A DNA stretch of 64,000 bases, taken from Roseibaca sp. Y0-43 (GTDB lineage: Bacteria; Pseudomonadota; Alphaproteobacteria; Rhodobacterales; Rhodobacteraceae). The DNA lies in assembly GCF_020667835.1 (NCBI RefSeq), contig NZ_JAFMPR010000002.1, positions 186,001 to 250,000 of the forward strand, written 5' to 3'. A program made the translations under genes and the position numbers. Positions 17,403 through 26,176 of the stretch are shown one piece after another (the stretch's first letter is position 1; every line of letters begins with the position of its first letter). The notes under the pieces are model-generated. The model was given only the letters and a program-made list of their open reading frames with translations. It was not told where the DNA came from and ran no database searches.

Positions 17403-19220
17403 TTAGTCCTCGTACCACCAGACATCGGGCTGGAAGCCGATCCAGTCGCCATAAGCGGGCAGGGTGGCGGGGTAGCGCAGTTCTGCAACATGGGCGATGC
17501 GCGCGCGGTCGGAAAACCAGAACGGCACCACATGGCGTCCGGCGGTCAGCACCCGGTCCAGCGCGCGGGTGGCCGCGACGAAATCGTCGCGGTCCTCGGA
17601 AGTCAGAAGCCGGGCCACCAGCGCATCGACCGCCGGGTTCTGCACCCCCATCCAGTTGCGCGAGCCAGGGGTTTCGGCAGCCTCGGACCCCCAGTAAAGC
17701 CGCTGTTCGGCACCGGGGCTAAGCGACAGGCCACGGATGTAATAGGTCATGTCGAAATCGAAGGCGTTGGTGCGTTCGGTATACTGGGCCGCGTCGATTT
17801 CCGTGACCGTCACCGTAATGCCCAGCCGTTCCAGCGCGCCGCGATAAATCTCGGCAATCGCTTGCAGATCCGCCGCGCCCTGACGCAACAGCAGGGTGAA
17901 TTCGAACGCCTCGCCCGCCGCGTTGCGCAGCACGCCCGCGTCATCGGCCTGCCAGCCGGCCTCTGCCAGCAGGCGGGTGGCCGCGCGCATATTGCCGCGA
18001 TTGGCGACAGACCCGTCAGAAACGGGCAGGGTATAGCCCTCCAGCGTGCCGGGGGTCAGGCTGTCGGCAAAAGGTGCCAGCAGCTCGGCCACGCGGCCTT
18101 GGGCGGGACCGGGCCGCATGGCCAGGTCCGAATTCGAGAAATAAGAGGTGATGCGCGGGTCCACACCGTCATTCACCACCTGCGAGATATATTCGAAATT
18201 GAAGGCATGGATCATCGCCTCGCGCACGCGCCAATCTGCGAAAAGCGGGTTGCGCTGGTTCATCACGAAGCCCGCCATGCCAGAAGGGCGGCGATGCGGG
18301 ATTTCGGATTTCACCACTTCGCCCGATTGCACCGCCGGAAAGTCGTAGCGGCTGTTCCATGCATTGGCGCTTGTTTCGCGCATGGTGGTCAATAGCCCTG
18401 CGGTAAAGGCTTCGAACATGGCGGTCGCGTCGCCGAAGAATTCCATGCGGATTTCGTCCAGATTGGCCTGACCGCGCATGAAAGGCAGGTCTCGGCCCCA
18501 ATAGTCGGGATTGCGGCGCAACACGACAGAGCGCCCGGCCTCGAACCGGTCAACCACATAGGGGGCTGAAGTAATGGGAATGACCGAGGTGCCCGATTCG
18601 GCGAAATCAATGCCATCCCATTGCGCCTTCTTCAAAATTGGGCGCAGGCCAAGGATCAGCGGCAATTCGCGGTCGGGTTCGGTGAATGTGAAGCGAATAC
18701 CTCGCTCGCCCACCGCTTCGGCGCGGGCCACGCGGTTCCAGGTGCCGTGATAGCGCGGGTGGCCCTGGGTGCCCAGCGTCTCGAAGGACCACAGCACATC
18801 TTCGACCGTGACGGGGCTGCCATCCGAGAATCGGGCTGCCGGGTTCAGCGTGAATTCGACCCAAGAGCGGTCTTTGTCCACCTCTACCGATTCGGCCAAT
18901 AGCCCGTAAAGCGTAAACGGCTCGTCCCAAGAGCGGCCCATCAGCCCCTCATAAGCAAGGTATTGCAGCTGCCAAGGCGCATTGCCCTTCAGGATATGCG
19001 GGTTGAGAGAGTCGAAACTGCCGACCTCTCCCTGCACGATGCGCCCGCCCTTGGGGGCGTCGGGGTTCACATGCGGCAAATGCGCAAAATCTTGCGGCAG
19101 GGCAGGCTCGCCATACATAGCTATGCCATGCGCGGGCTGCGCCGCCGCGCTTGCGGGCAGCACGGCCCAAAGCGCAACCACGGCAAGCGCGGCAAGAACG
19201 GGGCGGAACGGGGTTTGCAT
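17403..19220 (-). CDS. YejA-type extracellular solute-binding protein
   Basis: A 605-residue periplasmic binding protein of ABC family 5, like YejA of the YejABEF peptide/microcin C importer. The signal peptide ends ASAAAQ, and the mature N-terminus HGIAMYGEPALPQDFAHLPHVNPDAPKGG is characteristic of YejA. Family landmarks include FSDGSPVTVEDVLWSFETL and the C-terminal PFWFSDRARIAHV. The start at 19220 follows GGAG at 8 nt; the longer frame to 19280 lacks one. No yejB, yejE or yejF permease gene is adjacent, so it is an orphan within this window. The ligand is probably a peptide. Confidence 0.9.
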   Translation of the reverse strand: MQTPFRPVLAALAVVALWAVLPASAAAQPAHGIAMYGEPALPQDFAHLPHVNPDAPKGGRIVQGEVGSFDSLNPHILKGNAPWQLQYLAYEGLMGRSWDEPFTLYGLLAESVEVDKDRSWVEFTLNPAARFSDGSPVTVEDVLWSFETLGTQGHPRYHGTWNRVARAEAVGERGIRFTFTEPDRELPLILGLRPILKKAQWDGIDFAESGTSVIPITSAPYVVDRFEAGRSVVLRRNPDYWGRDLPFMRGQANLDEIRMEFFGDATAMFEAFTAGLLTTMRETSANAWNSRYDFPAVQSGEVVKSEIPHRRPSGMAGFVMNQRNPLFADWRVREAMIHAFNFEYISQVVNDGVDPRITSYFSNSDLAMRPGPAQGRVAELLAPFADSLTPGTLEGYTLPVSDGSVANRGNMRAATRLLAEAGWQADDAGVLRNAAGEAFEFTLLLRQGAADLQAIAEIYRGALERLGITVTVTEIDAAQYTERTNAFDFDMTYYIRGLSLSPGAEQRLYWGSEAAETPGSRNWMGVQNPAVDALVARLLTSEDRDDFVAATRALDRVLTAGRHVVPFWFSDRARIAHVAELRYPATLPAYGDWIGFQPDVWWYED

Positions 19221-19299
19221 GGCGGAAACTCCAAGGTCATACCGGGGCATCGTTTCGCGCAACGCTACAGTGCGTTCCATGGCTTTTCAAACTTTTAGC

Positions 19300-19328
19300 T
19301 TGGAACCTTCGCGTAACAGGGTTATATA
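19300..19328 (+). promoter_or_regulatory. Sigma-70 promoter of a candidate small RNA
   Basis: TTGGAA at 19300-19305 and TATATA at 19323-19328 are separated by 17 nt. Predicted transcription start is about 19335-19337. This is one of the best promoter matches in the window and no gene start lies immediately downstream. Confidence 0.6.
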
Positions 19329-19336
19329 TTACGCAC

Positions 19337-19409
19337 TGCTCGATAGGTTTCTTGCCTGTATGAAACCTGCCTCAATGACTTGCGCCCGCCTTGTGCGGGC
19401 GCTTTTTTT
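19337..19409 (+). ncRNA. Candidate small RNA (about 73 nt) or bdhA leader
   Basis: Downstream of the promoter at 19300-19328 lie two hairpins. The first pairs AGGTTTC (19345-19351) with GAAACCT (19362-19368). The second pairs GCGCCCGC (19382-19389) with GCGGGCGC (19395-19402) around CTTGT and is followed by seven T residues (19403-19409), a classical intrinsic terminator. A 13-nt single-stranded stretch, GCCTCAATGACTT, separates them. No frame of note is present. It could be a free trans-acting small RNA, or an attenuated leader of bdhA, whose start is 97 nt after the terminator. I know no family for it. Confidence 0.55.
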
Positions 19410-19505
19410 GGCCTTGGCGCGTGCGATCCATCGCGCCGCTTTCATCCCCAACGCGGTTTGCTATGCTGCATGACAGCGAACACGCACAAGGCATAGGGGA
19501 AAGAC

Positions 19506-20279
19506 ATGCAGCTTTCGGGAAAACGCGCCATCGTCACCGGGTCGAATTCGGGCATTGGTCTGGGGATCGCGTGGGAATTGGCGCGCGCCGGGGCAGAGGT
19601 GGTTCTGAACTCTTTCACCGACAGTGCCGATGACCACGCCCTTGCCGCGAGGATGGCAGAGGAAACCGGCGTTTCGGTGCGCTATATCCAAGCCGACATG
19701 TCCAAGCCCGACGACTGCCGCGCGCTGATCGCCAAGGCGGGGGGCTGCGATATTCTGGTGAATAACGCAGGCATTCAGCATGTCGCCAAGCTGGAAGAGT
19801 TCCCGACAGAGAAATGGGATGCGATTATCGCGATCAACCTGAGTTCGGCGTTTCACACCACGGCGGCGGCGCTGCCGGGCATGTATGCGCAGGGCTGGGG
19901 GCGGATCGTGAATATCTCCTCTGCGCATGGGCTGACCGCCAGCCCCTATAAATCGGCCTATGTTGCGGCCAAGCATGGTATTGTGGGCCTGACCAAGACC
20001 ACCGCGCTGGAAGCGGCGGGCAAGGGCGTGACCTGCAACGCCATATGCCCCGGCTATGTGCTGACGCCAATCGTGGAAAACCAGATCCCCGACCAGATGA
20101 AAACGCATGGGATGGACCGCGAAACGGTCATCAAGGAAGTCATGCTGTCGCGCCAGCCCTCGAAGGAATTCGCCACCGTCGAGCAGATGGGCGGCACGGC
20201 GGTGTTCCTGTGCTCTGACGCGGCGGCGCAGATCACCGGCACGACCATTTCCGTCGATGGCGGCTGGACCGCGCTTTAG
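19506..20279 (+). CDS. bdhA: 3-hydroxybutyrate dehydrogenase
   Basis: A 257-residue short-chain dehydrogenase that interconverts (R)-3-hydroxybutyrate and acetoacetate with NAD, the last step of PHB breakdown. It shows the nucleotide loop TGSNSGIG (11-18), the NNAG motif (86-89), catalytic Ser139 in NISSAHG, and Tyr152-x3-Lys156. The stretch GYVLTPIVENQIPDQMK and the C-terminus TISVDGGWTAL are typical of bacterial BdhA. The ATG at 19506 follows AGGGGAAAG. It starts a block with patatin, bktB and glcG-like genes. Confidence 0.93.
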   Translation: MQLSGKRAIVTGSNSGIGLGIAWELARAGAEVVLNSFTDSADDHALAARMAEETGVSVRYIQADMSKPDDCRALIAKAGGCDILVNNAGIQHVAKLEEFPTEKWDAIIAINLSSAFHTTAAALPGMYAQGWGRIVNISSAHGLTASPYKSAYVAAKHGIVGLTKTTALEAAGKGVTCNAICPGYVLTPIVENQIPDQMKTHGMDRETVIKEVMLSRQPSKEFATVEQMGGTAVFLCSDAAAQITGTTISVDGGWTAL

Positions 20280-20295
20280 GAGCCGGACAGCAAAA

Positions 20296-20324
20296 CGCCC
20301 CGGCGGCCAAGGGCTGCCGGGGCG
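20296..20324. terminator. Terminator hairpin after bdhA
   Basis: CGCCCCGGC pairs with GCCGGGGCG (9 bp) around an 11-nt loop, between convergent bdhA and the small secreted-protein gene. No long T-run follows. Confidence 0.6.
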
Positions 20325-20344
20325 CTTGCGAGGCGAAAGGTGGT

Positions 20345-20581
20345 TTACCCTTCGATGACGGTGCGGATGCGCTGCGCGGCATCCGTATCTTTAATGTCAC
20401 CCGATGCGATCAGTGCATGGATGAACGCTTCCTGCGAGACGGTCAGGTCAGAGGCCTCGACACCCGTCAGCCGCTCGACGCGCTGGATGTCGGCATCGCT
20501 GAGGAAGGCCGCAAAGCTCGGCGCGGCAAAGCTGGTGGCGGTTGCGGTGGCCAGTGCGATGGTTGCGATCGTACGTTTCAT
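20345..20581 (-). CDS. Small secreted protein, 78 aa
   Basis: A 78-residue protein with a signal peptide of 24 residues (MKRTIATIALATATATSFAA, ending PSFA). The mature part of about 54 residues is helical and acidic: FLSDADIQRVERLTGVEASDLTVSQEAF. No family is recognised. AAGGAG seven bases before the ATG at 20581 fixes the start; longer in-frame starts have no such site. It converges on bdhA. Confidence 0.75.
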   Translation of the reverse strand: MKRTIATIALATATATSFAAPSFAAFLSDADIQRVERLTGVEASDLTVSQEAFIHALIASGDIKDTDAAQRIRTVIEG

Positions 20582-21029
20582 AAGGAAACTCCTTTTCATT
20601 TCTTCTTTTTTGTCCGGGTGTTGGCCCGGTGAAGCGTCGCGCTTCATGCCAAACCAAATTGGGTCGCAGGCCCGGTTTGTGAAGTCACGCATCGCTCGCG
20701 ATACGCTCTCCCGGATGTGACCCTGCGTGAGTGAAACCAAAGCGCGTGTTATGCGTAGAGAGCCGCTCAAAACACTGATTTCATGGTGTTTTAGCGCTCA
20801 CAGCCGCGCGACTGGGCGGGCTTGCTTGCCCCCGAATAGCCCGGTTCAACAAATTGTGCACGCGTTAAATATGCTCGCAGAGCGCTGACATTGAGCGCTT
20901 TGGCGGCAAACTAAGCGCGTTTTTGGGCATTAGATGCGCAGACCTGCCGCCCGCCATACCCCAAGCCAATCCGCCTTGGCGAGTTGCCACGAGGTCGCTA
21001 AGTCACGGAAAAGCGCGAAAGGGTAGGGC
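20582..21029. other. 448-nt intergenic region before the patatin gene
   Basis: No convincing gene is seen. There is a short hairpin, CCGGG-N6-CCCGG, at about 20613-20628, several AGCGCT hexamers (for example near 20880 and 20896), and mixed A/T-rich runs that may hold divergent promoters for the flanking genes. No tRNA-like or long inverted structure was found. Confidence 0.5.
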
Positions 21030-22064
21030 ATGAGCATTCGGATCAATCTGGCATTGCAAGGCGGTGGCGCGCATGGCGCTTTTACTTGGGGCGTTCTGGA
21101 CCGGCTGCTACAAGAGCAAGACATCGAGATCGCGGCCATTTCGGGCACATCGGCGGGCGCGTTGAATGCGGCGGCGCTGAAAGCAGGCATGGTGCAAGGT
21201 GGGGCCAAGGGCGCGCGCGCCGCGCTCGACACGCTTTGGCACAAGGTTGGCGCGGTGCATGACCTGCGGCTGACCGGCTGGATTGCGCAGGCCTTGCCGC
21301 CCGTGGGTGTTCTGAACGCGTGGGCCGAACGGCTTATGCCCGTCTCTGCCGCCGATGCGGCGTCGCTTGTGGCCAGTCCCTACGCGCTGGGCCCGCTTTA
21401 TCGCAACCCGCTGCAATCCATTGTCGAAGGGCTGTCCTATGACCGTGTCTGCGCGGGCGAGGGGCCAGAGCTGCACATCGCCGCCACCAATGTGCGCAGC
21501 GGCAAGATCAAGGTGTTTTCCGGCGCGCGCATCGCGCCAGAGGTCATTCTGGCCAGCGCCTGCCTGCCGACCCTGTTTCAGGCGGTCGAGATCACCGACC
21601 CCGACACCGGCGAAACCGACGCCTATTGGGACGGTGGCTATACCGGCAATCCTGCGCTGTTTCCGCTTTTCGCGCCCGATCTGCCCGATGACATTCTGGT
21701 CGTCAGCCTGAACCCGCTTTACCGCGACGATGTGCCGACCACCCCGCAAGACATCCAGAACCGTATCAACGAGATCAGCTTCAACTCGTCGCTCTTGCGC
21801 GAATTGCGCGCCATTCGCTTCGTCAAACGCCTGATCGCCGAAAGCCGGGTCGAACGTGGGGCGATGAAAGACGTGCTGATGCACATGATCGCGGATGACG
21901 CGCTGATGACCAGCCTGTCGGTCAACACCAAGCTGACCCCCACGCCTTATCTGCTGCACAGCCTGAAAGAGGCCGGGCGCAAGGCCTGCGATGCGTTCCT
22001 GTCCCGCCACAAGGGCGATCTGAACACCCGCGCCTCGCTGGATCTGGAGGCGATGTTCGACTGA
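21030..22064 (+). CDS. Patatin-like phospholipase
   Basis: A 344-residue lipid acyl hydrolase of the patatin fold. It has the oxyanion loop LQGGGAHGAF (residues 9-18), the nucleophile Ser41 in GTSAG, and the catalytic Asp201 in DGGYTGNP. There is no signal peptide, so it is cytoplasmic or peripheral. Its place between bdhA and bktB suggests work on membrane lipids or PHB granules, which is inference from context. GGGTAGGGC precedes the ATG. Confidence 0.92.
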   Translation: MSIRINLALQGGGAHGAFTWGVLDRLLQEQDIEIAAISGTSAGALNAAALKAGMVQGGAKGARAALDTLWHKVGAVHDLRLTGWIAQALPPVGVLNAWAERLMPVSAADAASLVASPYALGPLYRNPLQSIVEGLSYDRVCAGEGPELHIAATNVRSGKIKVFSGARIAPEVILASACLPTLFQAVEITDPDTGETDAYWDGGYTGNPALFPLFAPDLPDDILVVSLNPLYRDDVPTTPQDIQNRINEISFNSSLLRELRAIRFVKRLIAESRVERGAMKDVLMHMIADDALMTSLSVNTKLTPTPYLLHSLKEAGRKACDAFLSRHKGDLNTRASLDLEAMFD

Positions 22065-22168
22065 TTGCAACAATCCTTGGTTGTTGTTTCCATTTTGGTA
22101 AATCAGGGGTTGATCGGCCGGTGGATGCCCCTTCTTATGCCCTTGGGTAAACCTTTGGGCGTAGGTGC

Positions 22169-23326
22169 ATGAAAGATTTGTTTATTTTATCCGGGCTGCG
22201 CACGCCCATCGGCATGTTTGGCGGTGGATTGTTGGGCGTTTCCGCGTTGGAGCTTGGCACATGGGTCGCGCGGGAAAGCATTCTGCAATCAGGGGTTGAT
22301 CCCGCGCAGATCGAGCATAGCGCTTTCGGCATGGTCAGCCTGACAGAGCCGAATGACCTCTACCTGTCGCGCATCGTGGCCATGGGCGCGGGCGCGCCCG
22401 ACACGGTCAGCGGGGTGAATGTGAACATGCTCTGCGGCTCTGGCCTGCAAGCGGTGGTGCAGGGCGCGCAGGCGCTTGCGCTTGGGCAGGCGCAGGTGGC
22501 GCTGGTGGGGGGCGTGGAAACCATCAGCCGCACAACGCATCTGTTCCCGGCGGTGCGCTTTGGCAAACGCATGGGCGACACGCCCGTGGTGGACCTGCTG
22601 GATGCCGCGCTGACCTGCCCCTTTGGCCGCTACAAGCTGGGTGTCACTGCCGAAACACTGGCCCAAGAGTTCGGGATCAGCCGCGAAGCACAAGATGCTT
22701 GCGCGCTGGAAAGCCATACCCGAGCCAGCGCCGCGATAGAGGAGGGGCGGCTCGACGCGCAGATCGTCCCGATCGCGCTGCCCGATGGCCGGGTGATCGC
22801 GCATGACGAAGGGCCGCGCGCGACCTCTGCCAAGCTGTTGGGCCGCTTGCCTGCGGCTTTCGTCGCGGATGGCACGGTCACGGCGGGCAATTCCGGGGCG
22901 TTGGGTGATGCGGCGGCGGCCTTGGTGCTGGCGCGGGCGGTGCCGGCAGGTCGCACGCCCTTGGCGCGGATCACGGGCTTTGCCCAAAGCGGCGTCGACC
23001 CCGCGCGCATGGGCTACGGCCCGGTGCTGGCGGTGCGCAAGCTTTTGGCGCAGACGGGCCTGTCCATCGACGATTTCGACCTGATCGAATCGAACGAGGC
23101 TTTTGCCGCCCAAGCCCTTGTCGTGGCGCAGGAATTGGGCTTTGACCACGCCCGCGCCAACCCCGATGGCGGCGCAATTGCGCATGGCCACCCGGTCGGG
23201 GCCACGGGGGCCATCCTGACCGTGAAGGCCGCGCATGGGCTGGCCCGGATGGGCCGGGGCCGCGCGCTGGTCGCGATGTGCGTGGGCGGCGGGCAGGGGA
23301 TTGCGGTTTCGCTTGAAGCGGTCTGA
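22169..23326 (+). CDS. bktB: Beta-ketothiolase (acetyl-CoA C-acyltransferase)
   Basis: A 385-residue thiolase that condenses or cleaves 3-ketoacyl-CoA, including acetoacetyl-CoA and probably 3-ketovaleryl-CoA. The catalytic residues are Cys89 in NMLCGSG, His341 in AHGHPVGATG and Cys371 in MCVGGGQG. The N-terminus MKDLFILSGLRTPIGMFGG is BktB-like. With bdhA and the propionate genes at the window start, it fits mixed C4/C5 acyl metabolism and polyhydroxyalkanoate turnover. The ribosome site before the ATG is weak. Confidence 0.9.
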   Translation: MKDLFILSGLRTPIGMFGGGLLGVSALELGTWVARESILQSGVDPAQIEHSAFGMVSLTEPNDLYLSRIVAMGAGAPDTVSGVNVNMLCGSGLQAVVQGAQALALGQAQVALVGGVETISRTTHLFPAVRFGKRMGDTPVVDLLDAALTCPFGRYKLGVTAETLAQEFGISREAQDACALESHTRASAAIEEGRLDAQIVPIALPDGRVIAHDEGPRATSAKLLGRLPAAFVADGTVTAGNSGALGDAAAALVLARAVPAGRTPLARITGFAQSGVDPARMGYGPVLAVRKLLAQTGLSIDDFDLIESNEAFAAQALVVAQELGFDHARANPDGGAIAHGHPVGATGAILTVKAAHGLARMGRGRALVAMCVGGGQGIAVSLEAV

Positions 23327-23373
23327 GAAAGCAGGCTTTACTGCCCGCGCACCCCAAGCAAAGGACATATCCC

Positions 23374-23796
23374 ATGACACTGACGCTGGATCACGCCCGC
23401 ACCATCATCGCCGCCACCCGCGCCAAGGGCCGCGAGATGGAGCTGAAGCCGCTTTCCGTCGTTGTGCTGGATGCGGGCGGCCATGTCGTGGCCTTCGAGC
23501 GCGAGGATGACGCAGCACCGGGCCGCTTTGCCATTGCCCATGGCAAAGCCTATGGCGCGGTCATGCTGGGTATGGCGGGCCGCGCACAAATGGCGCGCGC
23601 CGAGGCGCAGGGCTATTTCATGGCCGCCGTGAACGGGGTCTATGGCGGGCAAGTGGTGCCGGTGCCGGGGGGTGTGCTGGTGCGGGACAAAGGCCGCGTG
23701 ATCGGCGCGGTCGGGGTCACGGGCGACACGTCCGACAATGACGCCGAAGCCGCCCTTGCCGGGATCGCGGCGGCGGGGTTCGTCGGCGAGGAATAG
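23374..23796 (+). CDS. GlcG/HbpS family protein
   Basis: A 140-residue protein of the GlcG/HbpS (DUF336) family, with the pattern SVVVLDAGGHVVAFEREDDAAPGRFAIAHGKAYGAV and the C-terminal GVTGDTSDNDAEAALAGI. Relatives bind haem or cobalamin-like ligands or act in glycolate and diol operons. No signal peptide. It follows bktB by 47 nt, likely in the same transcript. Confidence 0.9.
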   Translation: MTLTLDHARTIIAATRAKGREMELKPLSVVVLDAGGHVVAFEREDDAAPGRFAIAHGKAYGAVMLGMAGRAQMARAEAQGYFMAAVNGVYGGQVVPVPGGVLVRDKGRVIGAVGVTGDTSDNDAEAALAGIAAAGFVGEE

Positions 23797-23807
23797 CGCC
23801 ACGCAAA

Positions 23808-23834
23808 AAGGGGCCGCGCCGGGCGCGACCCCTT
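23808..23834. terminator. Bidirectional terminator between the glcG-like and dsbA-like genes
   Basis: AAGGGG pairs with CCCCTT, continuing through a mismatch into CGCGCC/GGCGCG. A-run before and short T-run after. It lies between convergent genes. Confidence 0.65.
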
Positions 23835-23853
23835 GCATGGCTTGTCGCAAGGG

Positions 23854-24693
23854 TTATTGGCGTTCTGCCGCAGCCGCCTCGATCAGCGCATCGGCGGGCA
23901 CGAAGCCGCGGATCATCGTCTCGCCCATCACGAAGGTCGGTGTGCCCGAGATCTGCAAACGTTGCGCCAGCGCGCGGTTGTTGTCGATCACGCCGGTCAC
24001 GGTGTCGCTATCCATATGCGCCACGATCTCATCGAGGGCGAGGTCCAGATCGCCCGCCACCTCTTCGAGGTATTCGGGCGTGATCGCGCCGTCATAGCCC
24101 ATCAGTTCCACATGCACGGCGTCATAGGCCTCTGGCCCGGCCAGATCCAGAACCGAGATGGCGAAACGCGCGGCCAGGTCGGATTCCGGCCCAAGGATCG
24201 GCAATTCCTTGACGATCACGCGGACATTGCCATCCGCTTCCAGCAGCGCGTCCACCTCGGGCATGGCGCGTTTGCAGAAACCGCATTTGTAATCCAGAAA
24301 CTCGACCAGCGTGACATCGCCTTCGGGGTTGCCGCCGACCCATGACATGGGATCATTGAACAGCGCATCGGCATTTGCCTGCACCAGCGCCACGTCCATA
24401 TCGGCCTGGCTTTGGGCATTGCGGCGCTCGAACTCGGCCACCGCCTCGAAAATCACTTCGGGGTTTTGCAACAGGTAGGCGCGGACCTGCGCGCCGAATT
24501 CGGGATCGACCGCGCCGCCAGTCGCGGGCGTTGCACCCAGTGGCAGGGCTTCGGCGGTCTCATGCGCCTCGGCGGGTGCGTCGCTTGCAGGTGCGGCCCC
24601 ACTCCCGCCGCCGCTGGTCAGCACGACCAGCCCCAGCGCGGAAGCTGCAAGGCAGGTGCCAATCAGGCCGGAATCGCTAAGGGGTAGGGACAT
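23854..24693 (-). CDS. DsbA family thiol-disulphide protein
   Basis: A 279-residue protein with an N-terminal hydrophobic anchor or uncleaved signal (about 8-27), an alanine-rich linker, and a DsbA-like thioredoxin domain whose redox site is Cys137-Gly-Phe-Cys140 and whose cis-proline loop is SGTPTFV. CGFC and FLDYKCGFCKRAMPEV match the ScsC/DsbA-like group of alphaproteobacteria. It acts in the periplasm in disulphide formation or isomerisation. AGGAG precedes the ATG at 24693. It converges on the glcG-like gene. Confidence 0.9.
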   Translation of the reverse strand: MSLPLSDSGLIGTCLAASALGLVVLTSGGGSGAAPASDAPAEAHETAEALPLGATPATGGAVDPEFGAQVRAYLLQNPEVIFEAVAEFERRNAQSQADMDVALVQANADALFNDPMSWVGGNPEGDVTLVEFLDYKCGFCKRAMPEVDALLEADGNVRVIVKELPILGPESDLAARFAISVLDLAGPEAYDAVHVELMGYDGAITPEYLEEVAGDLDLALDEIVAHMDSDTVTGVIDNNRALAQRLQISGTPTFVMGETMIRGFVPADALIEAAAAERQ

Positions 24694-24900
24694 GTCTTGC
24701 TCCTGTCAGACCATTGGGGGCGCCATGATGCGCAACGGCCCTAGTTAAATAACGCCAGCCCCCCGGAATCAACCCTGCGCGACGGGCGATTTCGGCTTGT
24801 TTGCATCAAGTTGCACAAATTCCCGTGTGCCCGGCGCGGTTGGGCTTTGCCCGCCCGGCGCTGTCACCCTATTGTGCCCGCCAAAGGGGCACCGCAGCAG

Positions 24901-26124
24901 ATGACACGCTTTTTGCACATGGTATTGGCGCTTTGCCTGTCGGGGCTGGCCTGCACCGGGGCCATGGCCCAAGGCAGCGTGCAAGCGCGGCTTGTGCCAG
25001 AGGACACGCGGCTGCAAGGCACGCGCGATGGTGTGTCGCTGCACTTGGCGCTCAGCCAGCCTGTCCCCTACCGCCTGCGCCTGTTGCCCGCGCCGCCCCG
25101 CGCGGTGCTGGAGTTCAACACGCTCGACTTTCGCGCGATGGACTGGCCAGAGATCGACGCCCTGCGCGGCCTGCGCACCGGCACGCGCGGCGATGGCTGG
25201 ACGCGGCTGGTGCTGGACCTAGCCTATCCCATGCTGCCGGAGCAGGTGGAGCAGGTGGTTGACCCGGACACAGGCCAAGCCGTGATCACGCTGAATTTGC
25301 GCCGCGCCGAGCTGGACGCGTTCGAGGCCCGCACGGTGGACGAGGCCGCTTTCGCCCAAAGCTATTCCGATTACCTGCTGCACCCCGACACCGCGCCGCC
25401 CCGCACCGACACCGGCCCCGCGCCGTTGCGTGTCTTGCTGGACCCCGGCCATGGCGGGGTCGATCCGGGTGCCGTGCGCGACGGCGTGACAGAGGCCGAG
25501 ATCGTGCTGGCCTTCGCCAAGGTCTTGCAGGAAGAACTGGCGCGGCGCACAGGCTTCGATGTCTATCTCAGCCGCGAGGATGACAGTTTCGTCTCGCTCG
25601 ATGGGCGGTTGCGGGCCGCGCGTGCGGTGCGGGCTGACCTGTTCCTGTCCATCCATGCCGACGCGTTGCCCGAAGGTCTGGCCACGGGTGCTGCCGTCTA
25701 CACGCTGTCGGAAGAGGCCAGCGACGAAACCGCCGCCCTTCTGGCAGAGCGCCATGACCGCGACGACCTGCTGGCGGGGGTGGACCTGTCGCGCAACACC
25801 GACGAGATAGCCTCTGTGCTGATGTCGGTCGCGTGGCAAGATACCAAGCTGCGCAACGCGGCCCTTGCCGACGCGTTGATCGACGGGATCGGGGCCGCGG
25901 GGCTGCGGCTGCATTCGCGGCCCGAGCAATCGGGCGCGTTTTCGGTCCTGCGCGCGCCAGACATGCCGTCCGCCTTGCTGGAGCTGGGTTTCATGTCCAG
26001 CCCGCGCGATCTGGCCCGGCTGCGCGACCCGGAATGGCGCGCGACCATGGCGGCGGCGGTGGCCGACGGGCTGGAAATCTGGGCCGCGCGCGACCGCGAA
26101 CGGCGCGCGCTTTTGGACAGGTAA
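24901..26124 (+). CDS. amiC: N-acetylmuramoyl-L-alanine amidase with AMIN domain
   Basis: A 407-residue periplasmic amidase that cuts the peptide stem from MurNAc during cell separation. After a signal peptide ending AMAQ comes an AMIN targeting domain (about 28-130) and an Amidase_3 domain. The latter carries zinc and catalytic residues in LLDPGHGGVDPGA, TEAEIVL, LSIHADA and LLELGFMSS. The start at 24901 places the signal peptide at the N-terminus; longer in-frame starts add unrelated residues. PBP1A lies about 0.9 kb downstream on the same strand. Confidence 0.93.
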   Translation: MTRFLHMVLALCLSGLACTGAMAQGSVQARLVPEDTRLQGTRDGVSLHLALSQPVPYRLRLLPAPPRAVLEFNTLDFRAMDWPEIDALRGLRTGTRGDGWTRLVLDLAYPMLPEQVEQVVDPDTGQAVITLNLRRAELDAFEARTVDEAAFAQSYSDYLLHPDTAPPRTDTGPAPLRVLLDPGHGGVDPGAVRDGVTEAEIVLAFAKVLQEELARRTGFDVYLSREDDSFVSLDGRLRAARAVRADLFLSIHADALPEGLATGAAVYTLSEEASDETAALLAERHDRDDLLAGVDLSRNTDEIASVLMSVAWQDTKLRNAALADALIDGIGAAGLRLHSRPEQSGAFSVLRAPDMPSALLELGFMSSPRDLARLRDPEWRATMAAAVADGLEIWAARDRERRALLDR

Positions 26125-26176
26125 ACACCCGAAACCATCAAAAGGTGAGCGGTTTGTCGAGTTGCCAGTTTGCCGC

